DNA from: Apostichopus japonicus
Lineage: Eukaryota > Echinodermata > Holothuroidea > Aspidochirotida > Stichopodidae
NCBI RefSeq assembly: GCF_037975245.1
Contig: NC_092568.1
Span: 38,954,631-39,014,630, forward strand
Length of the DNA: 60,000 nucleotides
Direction of reading: 5' to 3'
Shown: in pieces, positions 44,111 to 57,500 of the stretch
Layout of the letters: every line of letters begins with the position of its first letter
How positions within the stretch are numbered: position 1 is the stretch's first letter
Program-made: the position numbers and the translations under genes
The notes under the pieces: model-generated
Told to the model about the DNA's origin: nothing
Database searches by the model: none
Seen by the model: the letters and a program-made list of their open reading frames with translations, nothing else

Positions 44111-47100
44111 TTTATTTGATGGGTTTCCCCCATGCAGCTTGTTCCCTGAAGGATTTCAGCAAATTCTGAAAGCATCTGGTTTGTCTCAAGTTGTAAGCGT
44201 TCATTAGTGTTGTATGTGGAATATGGATCTAATGTTACCTAGGACGTGTCATAATAATCTGAGTAAATTTTTATTGGGGGGGGGGGCAGTTTTCATCCCA
44301 ATAATAGATTACTTCTCGTATAGTCTTCAAACAAGCTGTTTCTAGTTTTGGTTTGCACTGTACCAGTAATTCGAACAATCCTACCAAATGAGATTACAAT
44401 TAATTAGTCAAAACTAATACACCTTTCCCACAGTTTTTCCACCTAATGAAAGTTAATTAGCAAGACATTTGGCAAGTATTAAGGGTTCCAGTCCAGTTAT
44501 CTTTATTACTTGAAGTAAAATGTGAACGAGTCAAGATAAGCAAAATGCATTGGTGTTAGATCTTCGGATCGTACGGTCATTTTTTTTTAAAAGATCGTCA
44601 CAAAAAGTTGTTTAATCGTAATGTTGGATTGTGCATTTCTCCTGAGAGGGATATCATGTGATTGTCCACCCTCTTGGCCACCGAGGCAAATCGCTACGAT
44701 GAAGTGTTGCTGTCCTATGGGAGTAAGGGTGATTGGGTGAAATATCTAGATGCTGCCACCCCAAGAAAGGTGGATTCCGAAATAATCTCGGCAGTGAGCC
44801 GTGGCTACTTGCCCTGTGTATTGATTGTAGCTGTAAGTTCAGAATCTACTAGATGGGTTTACTAAACATAATGATTTGAATCATTGAAGATTAGAAAAAA
44901 AAGAAAACCAATTTTGAAGCATTCTGTAACCCGAACCCTGTATATACTGCTACTTTGCTGCTATGCTTCTATACCTGGCCTATGATAATGTTGAAGATAT
45001 AATTGAGAAGCTGAACTTTTTGTGTCGTTTATTCTTTTCGTAAAAACCTGACAAATGTTACACTCTTATGAACACTGAAAAATGTAATATATCGTTTCAT
45101 TAAGAATGTTTTCACTGCTTGTTGTTGTTGATGTTTTCACGTCAAACTACTGCTGTACATTATTACTTTATTTAAATGATGGTGAATTGAAACTGCTGAC
45201 ATAGCAATCCTTTTTTAAAAGAGTTTTACAAATTTATTTGCTTTTCTTATTCATGACATGCATTAAACGTGATATCAAAGAATAACTACATGGTTGCATT
45301 CTCACTTTGAAAGGAGTTTGTAACCTGATGGAATAATCTATTCAAAATCTTTTAGAGGTCCGTGTTAACGACCTAATAGTTTAAGTACCTATTCACAGGT
45401 TTCTTTTTTTTTTTTTAACAAAGTCACCTTTCCAACGCGGATTTGTCTTATGAAAGGCACAATATTAAAATATGATGCAACCGTGGTCTTAACTTGCAAA
45501 TCCCATTGCCATGGTTGCGCACGGTTTGCACACTTAAGTACTGAAATTTTACTCCAATGCATTTTATTTATTTTTAACCATGGTCAAATGTTCTATCATA
45601 AATGCAGTACTTAAAATTTTATGTAAAAGATCAAATTTGCTGGCAGTGGTTACAAAATTTTCATCCATCATTGACAAGAAGAAGTGGCAGGAAAACTGGT
45701 AATCTGGTGATAAACCATACCAAGAGAGATTATTGAGGGAAGGTATCCATTAGGAGAGATGTGAAATGTGTTTTGATAACCTAAATTCCAAAGGTCCAAG
45801 CAAGTTAAGGTTAAGTATCTTCGTGTAGCCAGATGTGTATTCCTACAATTCCACCCTTTTGCCTTTCCTATTTAGCTAATTCCATCTACTTGTTAATTGT
45901 TGACCCACTTTGTATGGTTAATATAAAAAGAAAATAAGGCATTCTCAGAAAGAACTGTTTGTAATCAGTAACAAGGTGATTATATTGATTAACTCTAGGA
46001 TATATTATTTGTATTCAAGCAACAGCACGTGACGGATGAAAGGCTTTATAGAAGGTAGTTTCTAGATGGTTGTCTTTCTTACATAGAAAGTCTTGTGCAT
46101 GTTTCTCTGACACATTGATTTTGTTTCATAACTAATGTGTGTTTAAACTCAATTGACCTCCTTCACCCTCAACTATGTAACAAAAAACATTTGGCAAAAC
46201 TTGTCCAACAGGCTGGGTTACCGTGTTATTACATCCATCCTTTGCATTTTGTCATGTGAGGTATTATTCATCTGAACATTCATACAGTGAGGTACTCATA
46301 GGTAGCCTTTGGCAGGCATGTGAAGAAATGTTGACATCATGCTCTGAACGATTCAATGATTTTAGATTGTTGAGTCAACTGGTGAATTGCACAGATGTAA
46401 TGGATAAAATTTGATGGAGAAACAGCGATCCCAAAAAGAACGGTATCGGTCACTTTTCCCAGATTCTGTCGTCCACTTTACTGACTCCGTGAAAGATTTG
46501 TCCCAGCAGGAGGATTTCTGCTTGTTTCTCACTGTCACGAAATAATTTAATTAATAATGTATTGTCTATTAAGCATAATTATTTAAGCAATCTTCAGTAT
46601 TGTAAAGTAATGTTAGTAAATGATAATGCCTGTCTATATCAATGTATCGGCTTACCTATGGCACTATAGCCCATATTAAGTTAATATTATTCCTTATTTA
46701 TGCTGTATAACATCACAAAAATTGCAGTTGCTTGGCAATCTAAACTCCCTGGTCCAAAAACTGGATGCTTTTCCTGTTCACCGTGTTACTTAATTTTATT
46801 AAGTTGGTCTCATATGCCTGAGAGAAAGATAAAAGTGTCTTGCTGGAGTTCTGTAAGGTAAAAATTTCCTTTTTTAGTACTTTTGAGCCCTTTTCAGTCC
46901 TTTTTAAGGTCTTTTTAAAAAGTACTTGAATGTCCTCTGAAGTACTTTAAAAAGATGGTTTCTAAACGTGATGAATAGTAACCAATTTACTTTGTTTGGG
47001 TAAGTGGCTATCAATTGATAAGTAATGTGGGTCTGTATAAAGAGGTCAAGAGACTCTGGCATAAAGACAATTTCCATCTTTAATATGTATCATTCAAGGC

Positions 47101-50100
47101 TACATTAAGGAAATTTATGTTTGCTATATAGTTATATGGTTATCTAAGGCTGTATATTTTGGACATAGCTCTTTATGGCTATTTGTGGCTATGTGACTAT
47201 ATACTTCACACAGCCATATATGGCTACATAAAGCTTTATACAAAAGACACTGTGTTAGTGTGTATGAGTATGTTAGGTTGTATATGTTGGATATCCCTAG
47301 ATGTGTCTAAAGCCATATATTGGTACAGTTGTGTGGCAAGAGCTATGTATTGCTATATGTGACATAGAAACACATTGCTATGGTTAAAGGCTTAAATAAA
47401 AAAATTGACATAACACAGTATGCAGTAGGCATGTTTGCACCTGCTGTAAAAGGTTATTTCAGAAATATTAAATCATTTTACTTTTGATCAATAATAGGAG
47501 ATGTCATTTATTCTGGTCAGGTGATGAGGAGTGCTCAGGAAAATTTCTCAAGGTATTATATTATGACTGCCAATTACATTAAACATTTTAGATTGATTTC
47601 TCCCCAGTTTGCCCTTCACTCTCCCAAACATTCTAATCACTTATTGCTTGAATACCTGAGCTACCTACTATCCTTGGTACCCTTACCGTTTGTCTTTGTA
47701 CTAAACCGTTGACCTGTCACTATTTGATTGCATAATTTTCCAGTACTTGCACTTTGTATTCATATCAAATGTTTAAACATAGCTCTGTAGATATATTCAT
47801 TTTCAACTATTGGTTCTGCATATTTTGACTGTTCAATGTCATGTATATGTTGTCTACCTTTTCCTGAATATAAAATTTTAAAAATGGCTAATTTCTTGAT
47901 TTCTGGATCTGAACAGCACAAACTTGAGATACAAGTTGTAGCTTTAAACCACACAGTCGACATCTGTTGTAAAGATGCATTTCTCTACATCTTTGTATTA
48001 CCTTCCAATGCAAATTTGTCTTGTACTGAATCTGTCCAGCAACAGCCGAAATTGTAACAAAGTTTCAGGACAGGAGAAATATTAAAGGTGGTCGGTCTGT
48101 TATTTCTTATCACAGCCTGTTAGGGAATGTTAAGGGAAATATATTGTTAATACTGCATTTCATTCATAGATAAGACTTAACAGATAAAAACCTGTTGTAT
48201 AATACAGTATGGTTTTGTACATAAGAACAATGTATTCAATAGTCCTAAGCAGTGAATTAAACTGTATGATGCAACAGAGGCTACTAATCACAGTCAATTT
48301 ATGAGGCTTTCTTAGTTTTGCCGTCAATAAAGATTGAAAAGAAATCATGTGAATGGGTCGACATACTTGTCTGTCCATTTTTTTTTTCTCCCTTTTCTCA
48401 TATATTGATTTAGCAGATTCTGTCATTTTTAATGTGCAGTTCCATAAGGTGGGGGATACCATATTTTTAAATTTTAAGTGTCTACAGAATACACTGTTGT
48501 CTTTTATCAATAAAATGTGTTGTGTACATTAATTAATTTATCACTTAACTTTTGTGCTAGTTGTAACACTGTGAAAAGCATACAATGTGTAAGTATTGCA
48601 GCCGTATGGGAGTAAGAGTGAACAACTAGTTTGCAGAAACAACTCCGGAGGAAGGGGTAAGGCTTTTGAATATTAAAAACAAAATTGTGAACCTATTTGC
48701 TATGGTTTGTCTCTTCTCTTGTATGTTTCGTTCATTTCTTTATGCTTCTTTGGAATGGGTTGGGAAGTTTGGTTTGGAGAGTGGTAAAGTGCAGGGATGG
48801 GGAAGATGAAAACAGTGTTGCCATGGTGATAAGTGGGGCAATTTAATTCTAACCGTTTCTTGCTTGGGTCATGAAATTCCCATCTTTGGCTGGATATATG
48901 CTTAGTTTTAGTTTTCTAAACGATACTTATGACAAGCATCTGGTCTCAATTGCCTTACAGAAAGACATGTTCCCAAGTAGGCAGGGTTTTTTTTTCTCAC
49001 ATACAAACTAAGTAGAGAAAGGCTTCTAATTAAGTTTGTAGAGATAAGAACCCTAGGTAATTCTTAAGAAAAGTAACCCAAGAGAGAGCTTGGGCATGAA
49101 AACCAAACAACTTGATCCACTCCTAATCCCAGTCCTGTTACATCGAGACTGTAACATCAAGTGGAGTATCACAAGTCCATAATTCACAATGTAACAGATA
49201 CCACATAAAACACCACAATTCACAAGGTAACAGATACCACATAATACATTCATGTGCTTTCATACACTACTTTCTATTTGTGAGATACCATTGTATTGTA
49301 GCTAAACATACCAACATGATTTCACTGCTGGTTTTAAATGTCATAATCAATCTAGTATTGATGCTGTAGGGGTTCCATTTCTGCCATATGCAGATGCCAA
49401 ATAGCAAAGTTGAATCTATGTAAACTCAGCACATGGTCACTGGCCCTCAATATATTTTTAAGAACAGCTCTGCCAACAAACCAGGTGTAGGTGTTTATGT
49501 TGCTTTGGTACCTCAGGAAGATTAGATTAACAGTATTCTGTTTCATGCCTGGGGATTGGCAATCCCTCAGCTCATCAGATCTCAGACAAACAATAGAAAC
49601 CTTTGACATGTGTGTGTAGTCAAGACGGAGTGCAGAGTTCTAGGCAGAAAAGGTCTCTCTTTCCAACAGTAATGAACTTGTACCTACAGTACATATACCA
49701 ATAAGATGTTCATCTAAGCTTCGCTTTTCAGATTATCATGTTTACCAGGTTTACCCACTTTTGATTCAATGGAATTACCTGCACCAATTTCAATAGGCTT
49801 CTTAACACCAACATTAACATTACTTTCTACTAGGCCCCTTCATAGTAAAAGGCAACTAAAATAGCAAACATCTACTTGAATATCAACATCAGTATCTGCA
49901 TTTATTGCAACATCAACTGTGCAACAGCAATGACAGCATCTACAAAAGATATATCAGCATCTACAATACAAGCTTCACATAGATTCACAGTCATGTCCAT
50001 AGCAACTTCAACAAAAACAATAGGGTCACTCAAAATGGACCTACATACCAAAGTATGAAATTTCACTTTGATTTTGAGATTTTTTTACGATGTTTTCAAA

Positions 50101-50419
50101 CTTGAACCACAAATGCACTTTGGCCTCAACCAATTTCAGTGGTATTCTACTCACCAAGGTGCATGTACATACAAAGTATGGCATTCATTTATGCTTTTCT
50201 TCTGAAATTATTGTGTTAAAAAGGTGTTCAGACACCTCAAGTGACCTTTGTACTCACCAAGGTGAATCTACATACAGAATATGAAATTCTTCCAGGATTA
50301 TTAGTTACCTATGTGATGGTGATAATGTGTGTTTGGGTGTGTGAGATGTCTTGGCTTGTTAACGCTCCAAAAGGAAATTAGGTTGGTTCTAGTTCATAGG
50401 TTGTGTGTAGATTAGCCTC

Positions 50420-51090
50420 AGTGAGTGCAAGGACCCTGTGTTCTCTGTGGAGGTCAACAGGTCAAAAGTCCAAATATCTTGAACTCTCAAAACATGGTTT
50501 TGGATCCACCTTTATAGTGAGTGCAACATCCCCTGTTGCTGTCTGTTAAAAGAAAAGGTTGTTTGGGGTCAAGAAAGGGTCAAAGTGTGAATACCTTGTA
50601 AATAATGTAACTCAAAAATTAAAGGTTGGATGAAGTTAATACAAACTTTTTGATCTCTGTGAAGGTCAAAGTCCATTTCAGGACAAAGTCCAAATACAGG
50701 TAAAGGTTGCATCAACTTCATACGTAGTAGGGGATATGCCCCCTTTTATTGAGAACAACCCTGCCAGTTTCTGTGGAGGGTCAAAGGACATTTGGGTTTA
50801 GCAAGACGTATATTTTGAACTGCTTGTAAACCCTAAAACTAAAGATTTGACAAACTGTATACTTGGTACATGGATCTGTCTTAGAGTGAGCACAAGAATC
50901 TTGTTTTCTTTTGAGGTCAAAGGGCTTTCGACATAAACAGAGGTAACAGTCTAAAAACCTTGTATTTACAATAATTCCACCTGTATAATTAAATTGAACA
51001 AAATATGTGTGTACATCTGCATTTAATGAGTACAAGGATTCTAATGTTTTTCATTGAAGATCAAGAGGTCATTTGTGGTCAAGAGAGAAA
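50420..51090. repeat. Decayed tandem array with AGGTCAAAGGTCA-like boxes
   Basis: Four or five diverged units of about 150-200 bp share the order: GAGGTCAA(A)GG(T)C box, CATTT-GGGT(C)AA, a CCTTGTAAA block, a TTG-x-AC-x-A start, a TACATGGATC or equivalent, GAGTGCAA / GAGTACAAG, then the next box. Similar words occur at about 305-510 at the left of the window (for example GGTCATTTGAGGTCATCAGG), so the family is dispersed too. Confidence 0.6.
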
Positions 51091-52740
51091 AAGAAACATC
51101 TTGTAACCAGATCCACATGAGAGTAGGAACCTTGCTGATCATAAGAATTCAGGATGATAAAAACAATCTTATCTGCAATGTTATATAAAATATTTCTCTA
51201 TTTGAAATTTGGTAAGGAATCACCTCAGCACCTTGTCTTTATGGTTTGTGACAAATTTATAAACTTTTGATCTCTGTTGAAAAGAAGTGACCCTTTGAAC
51301 CCCTTGAAAACAATATATGGTTCTTAAATTGTAGTCAAGAAGGTGGATTTGCATGCAGAGCATAAAGTTTGATCAAGCTTCAATTTGCAGAGTTAGCAAA
51401 CTTGATTCTATAGAGCTAGACAGTACACAAGAGGTCTTCCATTATTAGTTCGTTATAGTACATGAAGCCCAACACTTTCAGCATGATACTTGAGCCAAGA
51501 TGACAGAGTACTAGTTATAACATGGATTCACAAATACCACACAACAATCAATATAAAACATGGGCAGTTTCCAAGGAATAATATTTCCTTTTAAAACTCC
51601 AAAAAGGTTTTCATTTGCCGTCTGGTATTCATTAAATTGTATGGAGAAGGAATCAAATTAAACTCTCAAAGAACATTCTATTCTGAGGTAAATGATTACT
51701 TTGGATTTCCTTTGAACTAGAAGCAGATGTTTTTATTTAATGAGCAGGTGCACTGAGATGTTTTGGTTTATTGATTTGTATAGCTTGTACGGAGCTATGA
51801 TTCAAAAACAAGAAAAAATGTACAACCTTGACTCTTCCAAAAATAAAATTCCAGTGTATTGACGGCATAAATGTGTCTAGTCACTTAAAGACAAGAAAAC
51901 TCGTAAAAAGTAAAACAAAGCTAAACTTGTATTAATTCAATATTTTATTTATGTTAAGCATTTTCGCTGTGAAGCAGTTCATGAACCATTTGGATTACAT
52001 TATACTGTGATGTGGTTGCCATAGTTACAAGGCTAAAAGAGCTTGTTAGTATAGAAGCAGAAAAAAGAACACTTTTTGGATCTCCAGGTTTTTTTTTTTT
52101 TTCAGCGAAGACGCTTAATATTGATTGTTCATCAATGTTATATAGCACTGTAGTTATGGAAACATTGGCAGGCCTGTCAAGCTTCTTTCCATCACAGGTT
52201 GTTCTCCTAATGTTATGATTCTAGATTTTTTAGTAGCCAGTTGCAATTAATTGCAGCTTTTACCTCCAATTTAAACCCATTGTCTTGTTTCTAAATCTGT
52301 GCCCTCTTCAATTTAAAAGGAGACAAAGGGACAACTTTATACAATAAAAACTTGAAATTCCCCTTTTATTTTTTCCTGTTACTTTCTTTGTGCATCATAC
52401 ACCATCCATATAAGAGAAAGAATATTGCTGTGTATTTGATAATATAAAAATTCCATCCCAAAAACATTGAAATGAATAAAGCACAGAACTATTAATAAGA
52501 CACAGTATTAACCAATGTATGAAAGGTGTATGGATACAAACGAGAAATATCATTTTGCTAGCTTTTTCCTTCACACAACCAAAGACCATTAAAATGTGTG
52601 GAAAGCTGAAGGTTTAAGCAAACCAAGTACGTTCTTTTGTCCATGGATATGCATTTTCTTTTGGCTATACCCTTACATTTATGCCTAACTGTAATAGCAA
52701 GGTGCTCACTAATGAGGATATACTGTAGGAATATACACAA

Positions 52741-52746
52741 TTTATT
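52741..52746 (-). terminator. Candidate SCCPDH poly(A) signal
   Basis: TTTATT on the plus strand gives AATAAA on the minus strand about 1.7 kb past the SCCPDH stop. I noticed no nearer canonical hexamer, which would place the minisatellite at 53445-54232 inside the 3' UTR. Weak evidence. Confidence 0.2.
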
Positions 52747-53444
52747 ATCAATTCAGTTGTAGCACATTGCAGTCATCCCATAATGCACCATTTAAAATAA
52801 ACCGTAATTGTATGACATGATTGAGAAAACTGAGTACCTAGGAATTACATGGATATCAACATGGACAGAAGTGTTTTTCCTTTCTCTTAAATTGGTTAGG
52901 CTTACTGCCTACCATGATATAACAGTGTCAATATCACATCGCTTGGTTAGAATGAAATGGTTATGTTACAAACAAACCCAGATTGCTTTTCTGAGTTGGT
53001 CATTTCTGTTCTCAGATTTTAAAAGCAATGGTTAGTTCTTACATGTGTTAAATTGCACAACATCACTTGAAACTATTTGAGCATACCATTGTACTAAAAA
53101 GCAACTAATAATAATCATACATATAAATTCAAATTCATGACTTGTGGGCAAAAAATGCCACTATTTTTCCTCTTTGCATCATCAGTCCCAATTGGCTGAC
53201 TTGAATTGCTCTCCTGCTTCAGAAGTTGATCACCAAAGCTGCAAGCTAGAGACAAAGTTGCCTTGGATGAATTTTGGCAAAACCTGTATTAAAAGATGAA
53301 TGAAACATATTAATAGAAAAATAAATTTCTCCATTGAGGCAGCTGGCTTTCCCGATTTATAGCTGATCATGTACATAGGAGGTGCTCAATATCCATGTGA
53401 TGCTACTGATGATAACAAGTATGCAGAATCTCAACATATCTCTA

Positions 53445-54232
53445 CTCCTTTCTCCCCTAAAGCCAACACCCCCACAAAACATCCCTTCTCCTCTAAAGCC
53501 CACACCACCTCCCCACACAACACATACTTTCTCACCTAAAGCCCACACTCGTGCACCACATCCCTTCTCCCCTAAAGCCCACATCCCTTCTCCCCACACA
53601 GAACATTCCCCAACACAACATCCTTCTCCACTGAAGCCCACACCCGCAAACCACATCCCTTCTCCCCTAAAGCCCACATCCCTTCTCCCCACACAGCACA
53701 TCCCCCAACACCACATCCTTCTCCACTGAAGCCCACACCCGCAAACCACATCCCTTCTCCCCTAAAGCCCACACCACCTCCCCACACAGCACATACTTTC
53801 TCCCCTAAAGCCCACACCCCCACAACACATCCCTTCTCCACTAAAGCCCACACCACCTCCCCACACAACACATCCCCCAACACCACATCCTTCGCCCCCT
53901 AAAGCCCGCACCGCGAACCACATCCCTTCTCCCCTAAAGCCCACACCACATACCCACACAACACATCCTTTCTCCCCTAAAGCCCACACCGGCAAACCAC
54001 ATCCCTTCTCCCCTAAAGCCCACACACCACATCCCTTCTCCCCTAAAGCCCACACCACATACCCACACAACACATCCTTTCTCCCCTAAAGCCCACACCC
54101 ACAAACCATATCCCTTCTCCCCTTAAGTCCACACCCCCACAACACATCCCTTCTCCCTAAAACCCACACCCACACCCGCAAACCACATCCCTTCTCCCCT
54201 AACGCCCACACCACCTCCACCAACACCACATC
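53445..54232. repeat. Minisatellite, CCCTTCTCCCCTAAAGCCCACA unit
   Basis: About 790 bp of the core CTTCTCCCCTAAAGCCCACA with variable spacers (CCCGCAAACCACATC, CCACCTCCCCACACAACACAT and others). It forms higher-order periods. It starts about 190 bp beyond the SCCPDH stop on that gene's 3' side. The minus-strand frames through it (GVGFRGEGMW-type repeats) are artefacts of the array. Confidence 0.93.
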
Positions 54233-54420
54233 CTTTCATAAGTCACATTACATAAATTATCAATTGATACTGCAAAACAGAAGGTGATTTATCGAGAGAA
54301 TTCTGTGATAAACAAATGAAATCTTTCTACTTGTCCAGAACAAAACAACAAATTTCACGACAAGAGCAAAGAATGTTAGATAAGTATATATACCTAGAAA
54401 AACTTACCAAATTATTTCTT

Positions 54421-54520
54421 TCACTTGGATTCCACAACGGAGAAGTGGAGACCGTTCTTCTCCAACCTCGTCAGCAGGGAAGTGCCAGCGAAAGCAGCAC
54501 CTGCTGGTAGGACACCACCC
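54421..54520 (-). CDS. SCCPDH: SCCPDH last coding exon
   Basis: 100 bp: one base completing the Lys codon, then GGVLPAGAAFAGTSLLTRLE, KNGLHFSVVESK and TGA (54423-54421). It corresponds to GGVFTPGAAF...DRLNKHGIEFSV in human SCCPDH. Acceptor CTGTTGCTAAG. Confidence 0.94.
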
Positions 54521-57500
54521 CTTAGCAACAGAGAAAACAAACGAACAGACTTACAGTGTGAATCTGCTACTGAAAATTCAAGAGTGTGATTTGACACTTG
54601 ACTTCACAGTAAAGAATAGTGTGATTCTCTGCTGAAAAATCTCACCTGAGTGGCAAAGTCATACATCATATAAGAAATAGGAGGAGATCGGGGATTTGAA
54701 AACGAGTGGAAGAATAAAAAAGATATTATATAACATGTGTTTTGACATGCTTTTGTATACGTGAGCACAGTTTTATATATTTCAATGGTGAGGTGCGAGA
54801 AGATTGACGTAGAGCGACAGATGATTACCTTCAATAACTTTATGAATTAAATCAAGTTTTGCAGAACTAGATAGGACCCGGTATGACAGCGTCTGATATT
54901 TAATTTTTTGCATGGTTGGAACACCCCATTGTATTAACATTCATTATGACTCTCTCTCACACAGTATGTCAAGATTATCTGGATCCTACAAGCATAAAAA
55001 TGTTGTTAAACCAATCTTTTCCAATGTGAAGACGGATTGTCTCAGAACTAGATAGGACCCGGTATGACAGCGTCTGATATTTGATTTTTTGCATGGTTGG
55101 AAGACCCCATTGTATTAACATTCATTATGACTCTCTGTCACACAGTATGTCAAGATAATCTGGATCCTACAAGCATAAAAATGTCATTAAACCAGATCTT
55201 TTCCAATGTGAAGACGGATTGTCTCAGGGTTTGGAGCACAAGACCTTTCTAGTCAACTTATCCAAAGTTTGTTTTATCACTTTAAACGTTTCTCTGTTTA
55301 TTTGTTAATCTTACAAAAGACTCTGACTTACTTTCCGGGCATTTTATCCTGTTCTTGGAGTAATGTCAGTCCTGCTTGCACCATGGCTATTGGAGTGGAT
55401 ATGTATCCGGGCTCTGCAAAAACCAACGTCCGAGTAAATGTCAAAGTATAAAACAATTTAGAAACAAATGTCTAGTTTACCCAACTACTCAATTGCAGGA
55501 ATTAACTGTGATTAGACACATTTTAAGGGACCTGGTTTGTAATGGAAAAAGTTGTAGGCAGTTTTGGTGTAGAATATTCTTGGACAAAAGAAGATTAGAT
55601 AATTAGAAAATAAATATAAGTACTAAATCATAGTAGCGGGACATTCTCACCACCCCACAGTCAGTCAATAGGGGAACTTTCAGCAAACCCAACCACACAG
55701 CAGCACACCCTAACACACAGCAGCGCACCCTAACACACAGCACACCTTACCACACAAGAGCAAACCCAACCACACAGCAGAACAGCCTAACACACAGAGG
55801 AACACCCAACCACACTAGAGCACACCTTACCACACTACAGCACACCTTACCACACAACAGCACATCCTACTACACAGCAGCACATTCTACCACACAACAG
55901 CACATCCTACCACACAGCAGCACATTCTACCACACAACAGCACATCCTACCACACAGTAGAACACCCTTACACACAGAAGAACACCTTACCACACAACAG
56001 CAAACCTAACCACACATCAGCACATCCTACCACACAGCAGCACACCCTACCAAACTACAGCACACCCTACCACACGCTCAACCAAACAAGGCCAACCCTA
56101 CCACACAAAGGCACACCCTACCGTACAACAGCACACCCTACCATACAAACAGCACACCCTACCACACAACATCACATCCTACCACAACACCAAGCAACAC
56201 CATCACAGACCACCAACATGAAACACTCAAATTAAGACCAATTTCTTGTTGCCATCTTGCAAGACAAAAGTAAGTTTTAGAGTACAGTAGAATACACTTT
56301 AACACATAAACAAAAACTACAATATCATTCATCAAGTCACACCATCATGGAGCATCAGACAAATGCTTTAAAGACAGACCTGGGCCATTGACTTTGGTCA
56401 CCATCTTGGTGTCATGTTTCCCAGTCTTCTCCGCCTCCTCACTGGAAAAGCCTTCGGCGAAGAAAGTCATACTAAAGGATGTGCCATCAATCTGTTCCCT
56501 GGTAGGACCTTCCTTACTAAAGGTACCCATGGAGAAAAAGCTAGGATACTAAACCAGACAGAAAAGAGAGACACCAACAAATAAATATTAAGTTATAGGA
56601 ATTAACTGGAATGTGGAATGCTCTTTTCGGGTCAGTAATCTCTTACTTACTGGTCAAGTATCCCTAACCCTGACACTACTTCTGGGAAGTATACCCAAAG
56701 GCAATTAAAATATGCAAATAACCAACTTCTGACCAAAACACGGTCTCCTGTGAAGTGGTTTATATTTGATGAAGAAGCAAAAAGACTTGAACACCTTCTA
56801 AACTTGTTTATAATTTCCCAGCTATCACTTCTGTTTACTATTTCCATATTCATACATTTCTTTTATTCATGTTAGACCAAAAAAACAATGTTAATAACAA
56901 AGCATTCATTGCTTTTTCTTCACAATTGTCGGCAATGTATTACAGTTGCCCAATTGTATTACTAAACCTTCCTTCAAATAAAAAAACATAGAATTTAACT
57001 TAAAAAATTATGTGTATCTGTTTTCTATTTCATAATCAGCACATGTGACTTAGTTCAGTTGGAGCCCACCTTTACATTAGTCACAGTGATTAAGTAGTCC
57101 CATATAGCTCTGAGCAATAACTTTATGAATTTAAAGTTACAGCACATTTTTGTGTGTGTTTGAGCAACAATTTTTCCAAACCTACATTACTCAGTGATTC
57201 AGTAATGGGCTATATATGACTATACCATGAACTCATGTGAATTAGTTCAGTTGAGTTTGAAGTTATAGCAGTTTTTTCTTGAGCTACAATTTTTCCAAAC
57301 CTGCCAGGTACAACCTAAGTAGGACTGATCAAGTTTGATCATTCTATGAATCCCGTCCGTTTTTATATTTTTTTTTTATTAACAAAGCAAATTAGAATTT
57401 GTCAAACATTTTCCATTGTTACATCACTATTTGAAATGATGGTTGACTGGTCTCATTAATGAACAACATAGTTATAAGATTATAGCATCAAACACAGGGT

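Larger units (their letters stand above)
44111..54420. other. Intergenic region between convergent Numb and SCCPDH 3' ends
   Basis: About 10.3 kb with no gene I can support. It holds a decayed AGGTCA-rich repeat array (50420-51090), a region of degenerate GGCTAT/ATATAGC words (47120-47390), an ACATCAAC/GCATCTAC-rich stretch (49860-50030) and the minisatellite 53445-54232. A 67-codon open frame at 44662-44865 is the only GC-balanced one and is unidentified. Part of it may be long 3' UTR of either gene. Confidence 0.7.

Noticed and set aside
53357-54073. Gly-rich minus-strand frames (GEKGCG, GFRGEGMW repeats) as a possible structural protein
   Set aside because: Pure translations of the minisatellite in several frames; no unique flanking coding sequence.
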